From Oscillospiraceae bacterium (GTDB taxonomy: Bacteria > Bacillota > Clostridia > Oscillospirales > Oscillospiraceae), in NCBI GenBank assembly GCA_916988195.3, contig CAKASQ030000078.1:37676-101675 (forward strand): a stretch of DNA of 64,000 nucleotides, in the 5' to 3' direction. Position numbers and translations under genes: made by a program. The notes under the pieces were generated by a model. The model had not been told where the DNA came from and did no database searches. It worked only from the letters and a program-made list of their open reading frames with translations. Below, in pieces: positions 23,940-33,735 of this stretch (its first letter is position 1; each line of letters begins with the position of its first letter).

Positions 23940-24808
23940 TCGCTTCCAGTCGCGTAGCCGCCGCCCACATCATCTCCGAGGTCACAGGTATAGACCCACT
24001 CAATCACGTCGCCGTTTTGAAGCTGGTAGCGGCTGCATCCGTAATTGGGGAACCAGCCGTTGACCTTGTACATCCAACCGGAAGTGTTACCAACGTCAAA
24101 CTCATAGAGATTATTGATTCCTTCGATATAGGCGGAATTGTAGATCGGCGTGTTCTCAAATTCCATGTGGATCTTCTGCTGCTTGCAGGTGCGCTGTAAG
24201 ATGTTAAAAACGCTCTCGCCCTCATAAAATGTGACGGTCATTGGTTCCAGGATCCAGCCGTCCTCCGGCACCAGTTCGCGCTTTTCCTTCTTACAAAGGT
24301 CCATATTGTCGAGAATCGTGGCGCAGGAGATGGAGAGGGTGCAGGTGTATTCCGCATCGCCAATTTCCACGTCCTCCGGCTCGACCGGGATGGGCTTTCC
24401 CTCCGGCACGGGGTCCGTCTGGTACTTGTCCTTGCCCGTGCCGGTGTCGATCAGCATGCCGCCCACTTCTTCATATTCGCCGGTTGCACTTGCCTGGATT
24501 TCCTCCGGCGAAACGTATTCTGGCTGTTCGGTATTAGCCTGTGCAGATTCTCCCGTCTGCGGGGCGCCAGACGGCTCTGGTGTGCTTTCGGCGGGTGTCT
24601 CTACCGGTCCCGTCTCAACGTCATCCGGCACGTCTGCCGCCGCTGTGTCCTGCTCCGGTGCCTCCACCGGAGCGGCAACGGTCGGCTGTTCCGACGTGTC
24701 TTTCTGTTTCGGCATATCCCGGTCGCCAAATGTAAAGGCCGCAGCCAGCGCCAGAACGATCAATACCGGAACAATGATTTTCCATTTGTGTTTCTGCCAA
24801 AATTTCAT
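23936..24808 (-). CDS. Membrane-anchored DUF4430 protein
   Basis: The protein has 290 residues. One N-terminal membrane anchor (IIVPVLIVLALAAAFTF), then an acidic Pro/Thr/Glu-rich linker (about 30-140), then a C-terminal DUF4430 domain with MTVTFYEGESVFNILQRTCK and TSGWMYKVNGWFPNYGCSRY. DUF4430 has the fold of the C-terminal beta domain of transcobalamin and intrinsic factor. Next to an ECF importer it probably receives a ligand from the SLH proteins and hands it to the S component. Cobalamin as ligand is inferred from the fold, not shown. Confidence 0.82.
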   Translation of the reverse strand: MKFWQKHKWKIIVPVLIVLALAAAFTFGDRDMPKQKDTSEQPTVAAPVEAPEQDTAAADVPDDVETGPVETPAESTPEPSGAPQTGESAQANTEQPEYVSPEEIQASATGEYEEVGGMLIDTGTGKDKYQTDPVPEGKPIPVEPEDVEIGDAEYTCTLSISCATILDNMDLCKKEKRELVPEDGWILEPMTVTFYEGESVFNILQRTCKQQKIHMEFENTPIYNSAYIEGINNLYEFDVGNTSGWMYKVNGWFPNYGCSRYQLQNGDVIEWVYTCDLGDDVGGGYATGSE

Positions 24809-24809
24809 G

Positions 24810-26432
24810 TTAAATCAACTCCGCAGCGGTCAACATATTGTAAAGCATCTGTGCAATTTCGCAGCGCAGAATCGCCTTTGTAGGTTCGATATTGAGGTCG
24901 CTCTGGTCGAGGATATTGACGGAGTAGCAGAACGCCATCGGTTCCTTCGCCCAGGATGCCACGCTGCGGTAATCTCCGAACTGCGCCAGCATATCCTTTG
25001 TCGCTGCCGCGCCCATCGACGTATCAAGGCCACACAGTTTTGCGGCACGGGCGACCATCGCGGCGGCCTCCTGCCGGGTGATGGTGCCGTCCGGATTAAA
25101 CTTGCCGCTGCCAACACCGTTGACAATGCCGCTGCTGTTGGCTGTGCCGATGTAACCGGCGTACCATTTGGAGCTGGGAACATCGGTAAAGACTTTTGTA
25201 TCCTTTGCAGCCAGACCGAGGGCGCGGGTGACGATGGCGGCAAATTCTGCGCGCGTCATGGTCTTGTTGGGCATAAACGTGCCTTGCCCCATGCCGTTGA
25301 TGATGCCGCGGGAGGCAAGCGCTTCAATGGCGGTCTGGTTGGCGTGGTTTTTGACGTCCGAGAACGTTGTGCCGGGCGCGCTCACAGCGGGGACGCTGAC
25401 GGACGCGTCGGCATTGCCTTTTTTGACGGTGGTGCTGGGCTTTGTAGTAGCCTTCGTGACATCGCCCATGCGGTACAGGCTGTTCTTGCCGTTTTCTGCG
25501 CGGTCGATGGCAACGAGGGCATAGAAGCCCTGCTCGGCGGACATCTGGTTATTGCCATCTGAACCGTCAAGGACATGGTAGAACCCGCCGTTTGCCTGCC
25601 GGAAGGACAGGAGGTTTTCTGTCAGCGTGTGGCCGTTTTTCACAAAGCGGCTGTCATCCAGAGAAATCCCAAGCTCGCAGAGCGCAACAACAACCTGCGC
25701 GACAGATTCGACGTTCGTCGTTCCCCATGAGGAGAATCCACCTTTATTATCCTGCACTTTGGAGAGGTAGGTCAGGGCTTTGTCTGTTGCGCTCTTGACC
25801 GCTTTCTGGTCCTGATATTTTGCCAACGCCTGCAAGGCCATGGCGGTGATGTCTACATCGGATTCTCCGGTGCCGGTCAGACTCCAGCCGCCGTCCTTCA
25901 TCTGATTCTTGATGATCTCATCGATGTAAAGCTGGCGCGTGGCCTGCGTCTTTGCGGTGGGATTTTTGGGAATCTCGTAATTGCCGGAATCCAGCGCGAT
26001 CAATGCCCAAATGGGACCGTTCAGACCCTGCCAGATGGTCTTTTCAAAATCGCCCAGCGGCATTAAAAGGTTGTAGCCCGCGACCTTGGACGGATCGCGT
26101 CCAATGGCGGTCAGCGCGAGGATGACGCGGGAATACTCGGTGTATTTTCTTTCATGCAGCACGCCAGAGCAGTTTTTCACATACTTTTCAACGCGCGTGT
26201 AATATTCGTCATAATAGTCTGCGGGAACGGAATACCCGGAACGGGCAAGACCGATGACTGCCCATTCGCCGCCGATGGAGCCGACTTCCGGAGACTTCAC
26301 GGAAGAGAGCATAAAAGCGGCGCTTGACTGCACCTCACTCTGGACGCTGGACGCTGCAAATGTGGGAACAGCCAGCGAGAACAGGACGGAAAACGCCAGA
26401 ATCAGCGCTGCAAATTTACGAATTTGCTTCAT
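24810..26432 (-). CDS. SLH-anchored alpha/alpha-barrel protein
   Basis: The protein has 540 residues. Signal peptide at 1-26. Residues about 45-320 carry terpenoid-cyclase/prenyltransferase-like repeats (TEYSRVILALTAIG, PIWALIALDSGNY, DITAMALQALAKYQ, SVAQVVVALCELGIS, AEQGFYALVAIDRA), the fold of the alpha domain of intrinsic factor. There is no DxDD cyclase motif, so binding rather than catalysis is likely. Residues 360-540 hold three SLH modules (MTRAEFAAIV, ITRQEAAAMV, LRCEIAQMLYN). It ends one base before the DUF4430 gene, so the two are coupled. Confidence 0.82.
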   Translation of the reverse strand: MKQIRKFAALILAFSVLFSLAVPTFAASSVQSEVQSSAAFMLSSVKSPEVGSIGGEWAVIGLARSGYSVPADYYDEYYTRVEKYVKNCSGVLHERKYTEYSRVILALTAIGRDPSKVAGYNLLMPLGDFEKTIWQGLNGPIWALIALDSGNYEIPKNPTAKTQATRQLYIDEIIKNQMKDGGWSLTGTGESDVDITAMALQALAKYQDQKAVKSATDKALTYLSKVQDNKGGFSSWGTTNVESVAQVVVALCELGISLDDSRFVKNGHTLTENLLSFRQANGGFYHVLDGSDGNNQMSAEQGFYALVAIDRAENGKNSLYRMGDVTKATTKPSTTVKKGNADASVSVPAVSAPGTTFSDVKNHANQTAIEALASRGIINGMGQGTFMPNKTMTRAEFAAIVTRALGLAAKDTKVFTDVPSSKWYAGYIGTANSSGIVNGVGSGKFNPDGTITRQEAAAMVARAAKLCGLDTSMGAAATKDMLAQFGDYRSVASWAKEPMAFCYSVNILDQSDLNIEPTKAILRCEIAQMLYNMLTAAELI

Positions 26433-26464
26433 ATTTTAATCCCCCTATAATGCGGCAAGCAGGG

Positions 26465-26484
26465 CTGCCCCCCAAAGGGGGCAG
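26465..26484 (-). terminator. GC-rich hairpin between the giant gene and its neighbour
   Basis: CTGCCCCC / GGGGGCAG form an 8-bp stem with a four-base loop in the 69-base gap (26433-26501). No U-tract follows on the minus strand, so it may stabilise or process the mRNA rather than terminate it. Confidence 0.4.
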
Positions 26485-26501
26485 TCCTGTGCTGCAAGGT
26501 G

Positions 26502-29500
26502 TTATTTGGTGGTCGCTACATTTTCCACAAAGCGGTGGAGAATGGCTGCAACCTGTGCGCGGGTGGCGTTGCCGGTCGGCATGAGCTTACCTGCACTGCC
26601 GTTGACCAGCTTTTCGGCAACAGCCCATTCCAGCGAAGCCGTGGCATAGCCGGACACGCTTGCTTGGTCTGTAAAGCCATTCAAGCTGGAGCTTGCGGCG
26701 GTATTGTACTTCTTGTACTGCGCATAGCGGTACAGAATTGCCGCCATCTGTTCACGGGTGACATTTGCGTTCGGAGAGAACGTCGTGATGCTGGTGCCGT
26801 TGACGATGCCGTTGTCGGCTGCCCACGTCACAGCGTCCTCATAGTAGCTGTTGAACGTCACATCGGAGAATCCGCTTCTGCCGCTTACGGCAGGTTCACC
26901 CTCCAGTCGATACAGAACCGTGACGAGCATCGCGCGGGTCATGGCTGCATTCGGAGAGAACGTCGTATCGCTCGTTCCGGCAAACAAGCCTTCCTCATAG
27001 ACGAACAGAACATCATTGTAGAACCAATCGGTTTCATGTACGTCTGTGAACGGCAGCTTGCCATCCGCAAACTCAACTTCGATTCTGGTCGATACCGTGA
27101 GCTTGTCAATGGTATAGGTCTTGACTGCGCCGACAGACTTGCCGTTGACCTTGACGTCCTTGACCTTGTAACCGGTATCCGGCTTGAATGTGAAGGTGAC
27201 AGACTTGCCGATATGCTGGAATGTCAGCTTTGGCTCGACCGTGCCGTTCTTGCCAACCTTCAGAATCTTACCCAGCAGCTCATTGACATACTGTTCGGGT
27301 CTGATGTCCGCAGCGCGGAGCCAGCCGTTGTAGTAGGTTCCATTGCCAAGCGACGGGTAATTCGGATCGTTAAACCAATCTGCGACTTCGTGCGAGTAGT
27401 CATTGACATAGTGCCAGATGACAACATCGCCGTCCTTGAGCGTCCAGTTCTTGAGTCCCTGATTCGGATGCGTTCCGTTGACGGTGTACATCCAGCCGGA
27501 CTTCTTGCCGTTGGTGAACTCACTGAGCGCGTATCCACCAAGGCAGGACGGGGCATAGATGGTGCTGACGTAGTTGCTTTCCGCACCGATATACCGCAAG
27601 CCTGCATCGCTCATGGCTTCGGTAAAGAGGTCATAAACCGTAGCGTTCTCTTGCAGTGCATATGTCGTGGTGGGCACCCATGTGACATATTCGGGCAGAT
27701 AGCTGTCGGTCGTCAGGTCAACATCCTGCGTTGCTTCCAAAGCGCCGATGAGACGGAACGTGACTTCAATATCACCGGGCTTGACAGCATCCAGATCAGT
27801 AATAGCTTTTTCATAGATGGCCGTGACACGCTCGCAGGATTCCGCAGCGTTCATATCCGTCTGTGCCTGCTGGAGAATGCTTGCGAGTTTCTTCTTTGCG
27901 GCGGTACCGTACTTCTTGGTTTTGTCGTTCAGAAGATCGTCATAGTGCGCTTTCAATGCCTTGTACTGATCTGTCTGCTTCTGCTTCAGAATTGCCTTGT
28001 ACGAAGTTTCGGCAGCAGTCAGGGTATTGTAGTTCGTGACCTTTTCCTTGTCAGCAGCAGAGAGCTTGTTGTAGGCATTGCGCGCTTCCGCAATCGCGTT
28101 ATAGCTGGATTCATCGACATAGCCAATCTGGTTGATCATGTCGATAACAGCCTGTGCATCCGCGTTCTCGCGTTTTGTCACGTCGGACATATCGTACAGT
28201 CGCTTGCTTCCGTTTACATAGCGGTCATACGCAACGAGCGTGTAGGCCGCCTGCTCAGATGCCATCTGATTGACCGTGCTGTTCGGCTGCTTGTCGTGCA
28301 GGAATCCCTTGGAGTTGGGATCCGCGTAGCTCAAGAAGTTCGACAGAACGCTGATGCCATTATGCTGGAATCTGCTGTCGGTCTTTGCATCAATGCCAAG
28401 CGCAGACAGCGCGACAATGACCTGTGCGGCGGATTCGGAGCTGCCATAATCGCCGGTTTTCTGGTATTCAGCAGACAGCCATTTCACCGCCTTATCTACC
28501 GCATCTTTGACGTTGGCGTTTGTGCTGCAATACGGAGCCAATGCCTGTACGACCATTGCCGTCATATCAACGTTGGAGCCGGGGAAATCTGCATCGATGC
28601 CCCAAGAGCCATCGCTGATCTGCGCGTCAAGCAAGCTATTGATCCACGCATTGCGTGCAGTTGTGCCGGTCGCATTGTCGTAATAGTTGCCGGAATCCAG
28701 TGCAATCAGTGCAAATGCCGTGCCGTTGTTGCCCTGCTCGGAAACGCGGTAGGTGCTGCCGTTCTTCTCAAACAGCGGTTCAACAAGGTTGTAGACCGTG
28801 CTGTTGGAGCCGGTGAACTTCGTCGCATCCTCACCGAGCGCGGTCAGCGCCAGAATGACGCGGGAATACTCGGTATGCTTGGTCTGCGTACTGGTGGGAT
28901 CGAGCTTGCCGTTCATCGAAGCAACACTTTTTGCAATATTGCTCAGATATTTGTCGTACCAGACGGATGCACTAACGTTACCTCTGGCTTCGGCCAGAAC
29001 CGCCCACTCGCCATAGGTCGAGCCGAGAGACGGATTGTACGTCTCCGCTTTGACGTATTCGAGTACATTGTTGAGGTACTCCTCATAAATCGCGGTCTTA
29101 CCGAGATTTTCAAGCGCTTCTTCGGCGTCTGTCAGCTTGGAATAATTGCTGACCAGCTTTTGCTGCGCTTCGCTCAGATTGTTGTACGCAGTGCGTGCAG
29201 CTTCAATCGCTGCCCGATCCTTTGCCGTTACGGTGTCTTTTCCGGGAAGTGCAGCAATCAGTCCGTACACATATCCAACTTCAAGCGTAGAGACAGTGGA
29301 AACAGCCGCGTTCAGCTTGTTCACTTCGCTCTGCGTCAGATAGGCTTTCTGGTCATCTGTCAGCTTGTTGTAAGCTTCTTCCGCGGAACGGATTGCGCCA
29401 ATGTCATCAACAGTCGGCGTTGCAGGCAGAGCAGCAATCGCGTCAGAGACGATCTTAGCTGCCTCCAAGTCTGTCACAACTTTGTAACAGGCTTCCAGCT

Positions 29501-32500
29501 TTTGTTTCAGCGCATCATCAATGTCTGCCTGCTGCGCGGGCGTAAGAAGATCATACTGTGCCTTTGCAGTACGCACATCTGAAGCATCTGCCAGCGTGAT
29601 TTTGCGCAGAGCGGGAAGCTTGGTGATGAGCTTCACCACGTCGGACGCATTGCCATTCTGCACAACAGCGATGGTGTAGCGGGTTGTTGTGTAGTTGGAC
29701 GCCTTATTCATGGTGGGCCAATTCTTATCACCAACACCGACATAGATCACGTCGCCGGACGAAACAGCCATAATGTCGCCGTTTGCATAGTAGGCGTTAT
29801 CGCTGCCGTAGGTGTTCAGATAAGCTCTGGTCTGGAAGTTCTTATTTGCGGCGGAATAGTTGATGCGTGTACCGATCTGCTCACTGGGAATGACCAAGAG
29901 ATAATCGGTGGTCGCACTGCTATACGCTGGAGTCAGCGTACCGCTGCTGAATTTCAGACTGGACAGCGTCGTTTCGTTGTTCGTCCACGAACCGCCGATG
30001 TCCTCACCAAGATTCGTGGTGAACATGACGCGGATCACATCGCCGGATCTCAGACTGCCATTCTTGTAGGTGAACGCCGCGAAACCCTGATTGACGAACC
30101 AATCGTTCTTGGTTCCCATCCAGCCAGCGCCCTTGCTGCCATCCTTTTCGGCCAGCGACTTGCCGCCCTTATGGATGGATGCAATGTAAGTGGTCTGTGT
30201 GTAAGAATCCGCAGTCAGCTCTTCGATGCCATTCCATGTGTAGCCGCCAAGCTCCAGCGCTTTGAGGATCATGGTCATCATGCTGTCATTCTGACCAAGC
30301 TCATATTCGCCGGAAACGATGGTGCCGGTAAACGGTGCCGCACTGTAAGTGGTGTTCTCAACAGTAACGGTCACGGTGCCGACTGTGGTGCCGGAATTGT
30401 ACTTGATGTCGCCGGTTGTGATCTTCTTGTCCGCTGTCGGGACGGCCTGAATCGCGGAAACAGCGCTGTCACGCGCGGCCTTGATTGCAGCCTCGGTTGT
30501 TGCAGCGTTGATGGCCTCACGGCCGGATTGCAGCGCAGCTTTCAGGGCAGCAATGCCGTCTGCATTGTACTTGCTCTGATCGCAGGCGTTGAACGTGGAT
30601 TCGACAACGGCAATGGCCGCATTTTTCAGCTTGGTGATCGCCTTATCGTCGAGCGTTTCAAACATCTGCTGGTATTCCGTCTTGGAGACCATCTTGAGCT
30701 GAACGACGAATGTATCATCCGTTTGGAGCGTCTCCGGAATTTTGAGCTGGACAAGATAATAACCGGGATAAGATGTGCCATGCTGATTGGTCAACGTTTG
30801 TGCAGTTGTCCGATTCCATGTTGTTCCGTTGTCCGTTGACCAGACCAGCCAATATTGCTCATTTGTCGTTTCCAGATAGCGGCGGATCTCAAGAATGTTG
30901 CCTACGGCAACGTTTTCTTTAGTCCACTCCTGCATCCCGACCAATTCTTTGCCGGATGCTTCTGATACGACAACCGTTGTTCCGTCTGCTCTGACACGCA
31001 GGATCGTGTTATGATCCGGCCAGCCGTAGTTTGGGGAACCCGAATCCGACTTATACGGCAGCTCAGGCTGTGTAATTTTGACCGTAACGGTTACAGGTTC
31101 CTTTAACTCTGCTGCATTGATCTTCGCAAGCTGTTCCAGTGTTGCCTTTTCCTTTGCGGTCAGGAGCGATTTCTGATAATAGTTCAGTTCAGCGTATGCC
31201 GCCTGAAGCGCCACAACAAGCTCCTTATCGCTTGCGGTCAGCGTGGTCAGGTCGTCCGGGAGATAGGACAGGTTCTTTCGAAGCGCGGCAATGATCGCCG
31301 CATGGTCAAGCGCGTTTGCACCTGCTGCCTGCAATGCTGCATAGTCCGTATCGAACGCATCCATCAGCGCCTTAAACGATGTCGCGGAGGTCTGGCCGGA
31401 TTTCAGCGCGTTATACGCATCTGTGAGCTCCTGATAGTTTTCGGATGTGAAATCATAGTCATGGAAGCTATCATAATACGCTTTGGCCGTCGCAAGGTTC
31501 TTGCTGCGATATTGGGTAAGCAGCGCGTTCATATCTGCTGCTTTGGTAACATGGACGATAGCATAATCACCAGTATAGAGCGAATAGTATTCGCCAACGG
31601 TGACTTCCCGATAAATCGAGCGGAATGTCAGATCATCCGGTGTCACATTGAACATGGCAATGGTGTAATAGCCGGGTTCTCTGAAAATATATTCCAGATT
31701 GCCGCTGGTATCCGTTGTCGCCGTTGTTTTGTGCATCGGCTGCGACAGCGTTTCCGTCTCCACCGGGTCGCTGATAAAGAGCGTAATATTCTCTGCGCTC
31801 TTGCTGCTGGATACACCTGCATTTGCGCTGGTCACGGTAGCCGAAAATTCGGCTTGAGCGCCAACGGTCGTGCTGGCCGGAGCTGAAGCATGGATCATGG
31901 CGTAGCTGCCTTCATAAAATTCAGGATCCGTGATGGCCGGAAGCAGCGAGACGGAAGAAGAATCGTAGCCAGACGATTCTTCGCTTTCAAACATCTGAAG
32001 CGGAATGCGCACCAGACGTACAACATCGCCGTCATGGAGCTGGACGTTGTTCCACTTTGCTTTTGCCGACCAACGGTAATCTCCGTAATAGCTGCCGTTG
32101 ACATAGAGCGCGAACACCGGGTTCGTGTCGCCATTGTTGATCGGGCCGATGCCGGGGAGCGTCGAATCATCGTGCATATCGACGGTGATCCCGGCGGCAT
32201 CAAACGCCGCACCGAGCGTGGCGTTTCCGCTTGTCAGACCAAGGCTGGCATTGGCATACAGGTCAGTCCCATTCCCCCGGAATCCCTCGTACAGCGCCGA
32301 GAAGTTGTTGATATAGGTGAAAGAAACTGTAATGTCTTTACCGCTGACGAGCTGCTTGCGCGCAGTTTTCAGCGCGTCAATATGTGCCGGATAATGCGTC
32401 CACTGACCGCTTTCATTATAAGCATCGTAGCCTTTGAACGCTTTCAGCATGGCGTAATCTTCTGTCGTGCCGCCAACAATGCGGTACTCCATATCGGCCT

Positions 32501-33635
32501 TGAGCACATTGTAGGCGCTGACATACGCTGCCCACGACTCTGCGCTGTAATCGCTTTCGCTCAGTTTGGCCGGATCATACTGCTCGATCAGTGCTTCAGC
32601 TTCTGCTTTACGGCTTTGATAGTTTTCGTAGGCAGTGTTGTAAAGATCAGCGTTGACCAGCTTGTGCGGATCAGCCGCCGATACCGCTGCATCGAGTTCC
32701 GGCTGACGTTCGGCAGCAGGAGCCGTTCCATCCACATAGAGCGAATCCAAAAGCGTCTTTGCCGCCGTCCATGCCGCTTCATAGGCGTCCCATGTGATAG
32801 CGGTACAGTTGTCTGCGCTGACCGGTGTGCCTGTCGTATCGCTCAACTCTCCCTGCTGCCAGCACCATGTGGTATTGACAGTCTCATAAAGTGCAGTCGC
32901 GTTGGCTTGCGTAATAGGAATGAGTTTTGCTATGGCGTCGTTTAGATTTTGAGTTGCGGTATCAACTGCATCTTGATCGACCGTTGTACTATTTGCCACA
33001 GTTTGTGCCGTTTGCAAATAGGGCATCATATCATTCCAGAAACCTTTGGCGCTTATTTCTTTTCCATTAAAACGGTCATCGGTATGATAATACTTTGCTG
33101 CATTTTCTCCAGTGACTTCTGAAACAGCATTATTTAGATTAGTTTTATTTGTTTCTTTTTTTATGGCTTTGATCTGAACTAGAAGACCAAAAATCTCAGT
33201 AGATGGCTTAAAACAAAGATAATAATACTTATCACACCCTGCGGTATATGATGTAAGACCAGCTGCTTCGAGATCATTTTTTGATATATCTGTATATGTA
33301 GATAAAACTCTCGTTTTGTCTTTAGAAATTGAAAGCCAACCAGAAATATTCAGATAAGAACCTTTGCTTGTACCGATTAGCTTACCTGTCTGATTATTAA
33401 GAATAACATCATCGGCTGACTCAGCATCAATAACATAAGTTGTTGTGACTTTGCTATTGGCAAAATTTGCGCCAGGTTGAATCGTTATTTCATCGGAAAT
33501 TACTCGACATTTTGAAGTGCCATCATCAATTCCATCTTTTGTGATATTATATGTTTTGTTTGCCGCGTAGGAGGGCACTGCGCATAGTGAAAAAATCAAT
33601 ACCAGCGTAAGCAGTAAAGAGAGAACTTTTTTCAT
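26502..33635 (-). CDS. Giant SLH-anchored transcobalamin-like surface protein
   Basis: The protein has 2377 residues. Signal peptide at 1-25. In order: an N-terminal beta domain to about 170, FIVAR-like helical spacers, a DUF4430-like domain at about 430-550, Ig-like and helical modules, a second DUF4430-like domain with cadherin-like strands (1080-1320), helical spacers, a terpenoid-cyclase-like alpha/alpha barrel (1513-1815; HTEYSRVILALTALG, ALIALDSGNYYD), a third DUF4430 (1960-2085; KSGWMYTVNGTHPNQG), a beta module, and three SLH modules (2190-2377). The barrel followed by DUF4430 is the order found in mammalian intrinsic factor. The ribosome site is weak. The first 210 codons are AT-rich, unlike the rest. 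Confidence 0.85.
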   Translation of the reverse strand: MKKVLSLLLTLVLIFSLCAVPSYAANKTYNITKDGIDDGTSKCRVISDEITIQPGANFANSKVTTTYVIDAESADDVILNNQTGKLIGTSKGSYLNISGWLSISKDKTRVLSTYTDISKNDLEAAGLTSYTAGCDKYYYLCFKPSTEIFGLLVQIKAIKKETNKTNLNNAVSEVTGENAAKYYHTDDRFNGKEISAKGFWNDMMPYLQTAQTVANSTTVDQDAVDTATQNLNDAIAKLIPITQANATALYETVNTTWCWQQGELSDTTGTPVSADNCTAITWDAYEAAWTAAKTLLDSLYVDGTAPAAERQPELDAAVSAADPHKLVNADLYNTAYENYQSRKAEAEALIEQYDPAKLSESDYSAESWAAYVSAYNVLKADMEYRIVGGTTEDYAMLKAFKGYDAYNESGQWTHYPAHIDALKTARKQLVSGKDITVSFTYINNFSALYEGFRGNGTDLYANASLGLTSGNATLGAAFDAAGITVDMHDDSTLPGIGPINNGDTNPVFALYVNGSYYGDYRWSAKAKWNNVQLHDGDVVRLVRIPLQMFESEESSGYDSSSVSLLPAITDPEFYEGSYAMIHASAPASTTVGAQAEFSATVTSANAGVSSSKSAENITLFISDPVETETLSQPMHKTTATTDTSGNLEYIFREPGYYTIAMFNVTPDDLTFRSIYREVTVGEYYSLYTGDYAIVHVTKAADMNALLTQYRSKNLATAKAYYDSFHDYDFTSENYQELTDAYNALKSGQTSATSFKALMDAFDTDYAALQAAGANALDHAAIIAALRKNLSYLPDDLTTLTASDKELVVALQAAYAELNYYQKSLLTAKEKATLEQLAKINAAELKEPVTVTVKITQPELPYKSDSGSPNYGWPDHNTILRVRADGTTVVVSEASGKELVGMQEWTKENVAVGNILEIRRYLETTNEQYWLVWSTDNGTTWNRTTAQTLTNQHGTSYPGYYLVQLKIPETLQTDDTFVVQLKMVSKTEYQQMFETLDDKAITKLKNAAIAVVESTFNACDQSKYNADGIAALKAALQSGREAINAATTEAAIKAARDSAVSAIQAVPTADKKITTGDIKYNSGTTVGTVTVTVENTTYSAAPFTGTIVSGEYELGQNDSMMTMILKALELGGYTWNGIEELTADSYTQTTYIASIHKGGKSLAEKDGSKGAGWMGTKNDWFVNQGFAAFTYKNGSLRSGDVIRVMFTTNLGEDIGGSWTNNETTLSSLKFSSGTLTPAYSSATTDYLLVIPSEQIGTRINYSAANKNFQTRAYLNTYGSDNAYYANGDIMAVSSGDVIYVGVGDKNWPTMNKASNYTTTRYTIAVVQNGNASDVVKLITKLPALRKITLADASDVRTAKAQYDLLTPAQQADIDDALKQKLEACYKVVTDLEAAKIVSDAIAALPATPTVDDIGAIRSAEEAYNKLTDDQKAYLTQSEVNKLNAAVSTVSTLEVGYVYGLIAALPGKDTVTAKDRAAIEAARTAYNNLSEAQQKLVSNYSKLTDAEEALENLGKTAIYEEYLNNVLEYVKAETYNPSLGSTYGEWAVLAEARGNVSASVWYDKYLSNIAKSVASMNGKLDPTSTQTKHTEYSRVILALTALGEDATKFTGSNSTVYNLVEPLFEKNGSTYRVSEQGNNGTAFALIALDSGNYYDNATGTTARNAWINSLLDAQISDGSWGIDADFPGSNVDMTAMVVQALAPYCSTNANVKDAVDKAVKWLSAEYQKTGDYGSSESAAQVIVALSALGIDAKTDSRFQHNGISVLSNFLSYADPNSKGFLHDKQPNSTVNQMASEQAAYTLVAYDRYVNGSKRLYDMSDVTKRENADAQAVIDMINQIGYVDESSYNAIAEARNAYNKLSAADKEKVTNYNTLTAAETSYKAILKQKQTDQYKALKAHYDDLLNDKTKKYGTAAKKKLASILQQAQTDMNAAESCERVTAIYEKAITDLDAVKPGDIEVTFRLIGALEATQDVDLTTDSYLPEYVTWVPTTTYALQENATVYDLFTEAMSDAGLRYIGAESNYVSTIYAPSCLGGYALSEFTNGKKSGWMYTVNGTHPNQGLKNWTLKDGDVVIWHYVNDYSHEVADWFNDPNYPSLGNGTYYNGWLRAADIRPEQYVNELLGKILKVGKNGTVEPKLTFQHIGKSVTFTFKPDTGYKVKDVKVNGKSVGAVKTYTIDKLTVSTRIEVEFADGKLPFTDVHETDWFYNDVLFVYEEGLFAGTSDTTFSPNAAMTRAMLVTVLYRLEGEPAVSGRSGFSDVTFNSYYEDAVTWAADNGIVNGTSITTFSPNANVTREQMAAILYRYAQYKKYNTAASSSLNGFTDQASVSGYATASLEWAVAEKLVNGSAGKLMPTGNATRAQVAAILHRFVENVATTK

Positions 33636-33658
33636 ACTTCCATAGGCAAAATAGCCAT

Positions 33659-33697
33659 GAAAAAACGGCGGGGAATACAGTTATTATTCCCTACCGT
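33659..33697 (-). terminator. Terminator between 33736 gene and the giant gene
   Basis: On the minus strand ACGG.AGGGAATA pairs with TATTCCCcgCCG around a seven-base loop (33666-33696) and is followed by TTTTTT. It should reduce read-through from the upstream surface-protein gene into the giant gene. Confidence 0.75.
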
Positions 33698-33735
33698 CCT
33701 TCACTTAACTATTTATCTGCTTTTCCTCCTATATC

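Noticed and set aside
26499..29582. Long plus-strand frame of about 1027 codons opposite the giant gene
   Set aside because: It is the antisense shadow of a GC-rich gene with strong codon bias. It lacks a ribosome site and recognisable domains, while the minus strand shows clear SLH and DUF4430 domains.
33636..33662. Leader peptide MAILPMEV overlapping the giant gene start
   Set aside because: An ATGA overlap exists but there is no ribosome site for the short frame, so coupling is not supported.
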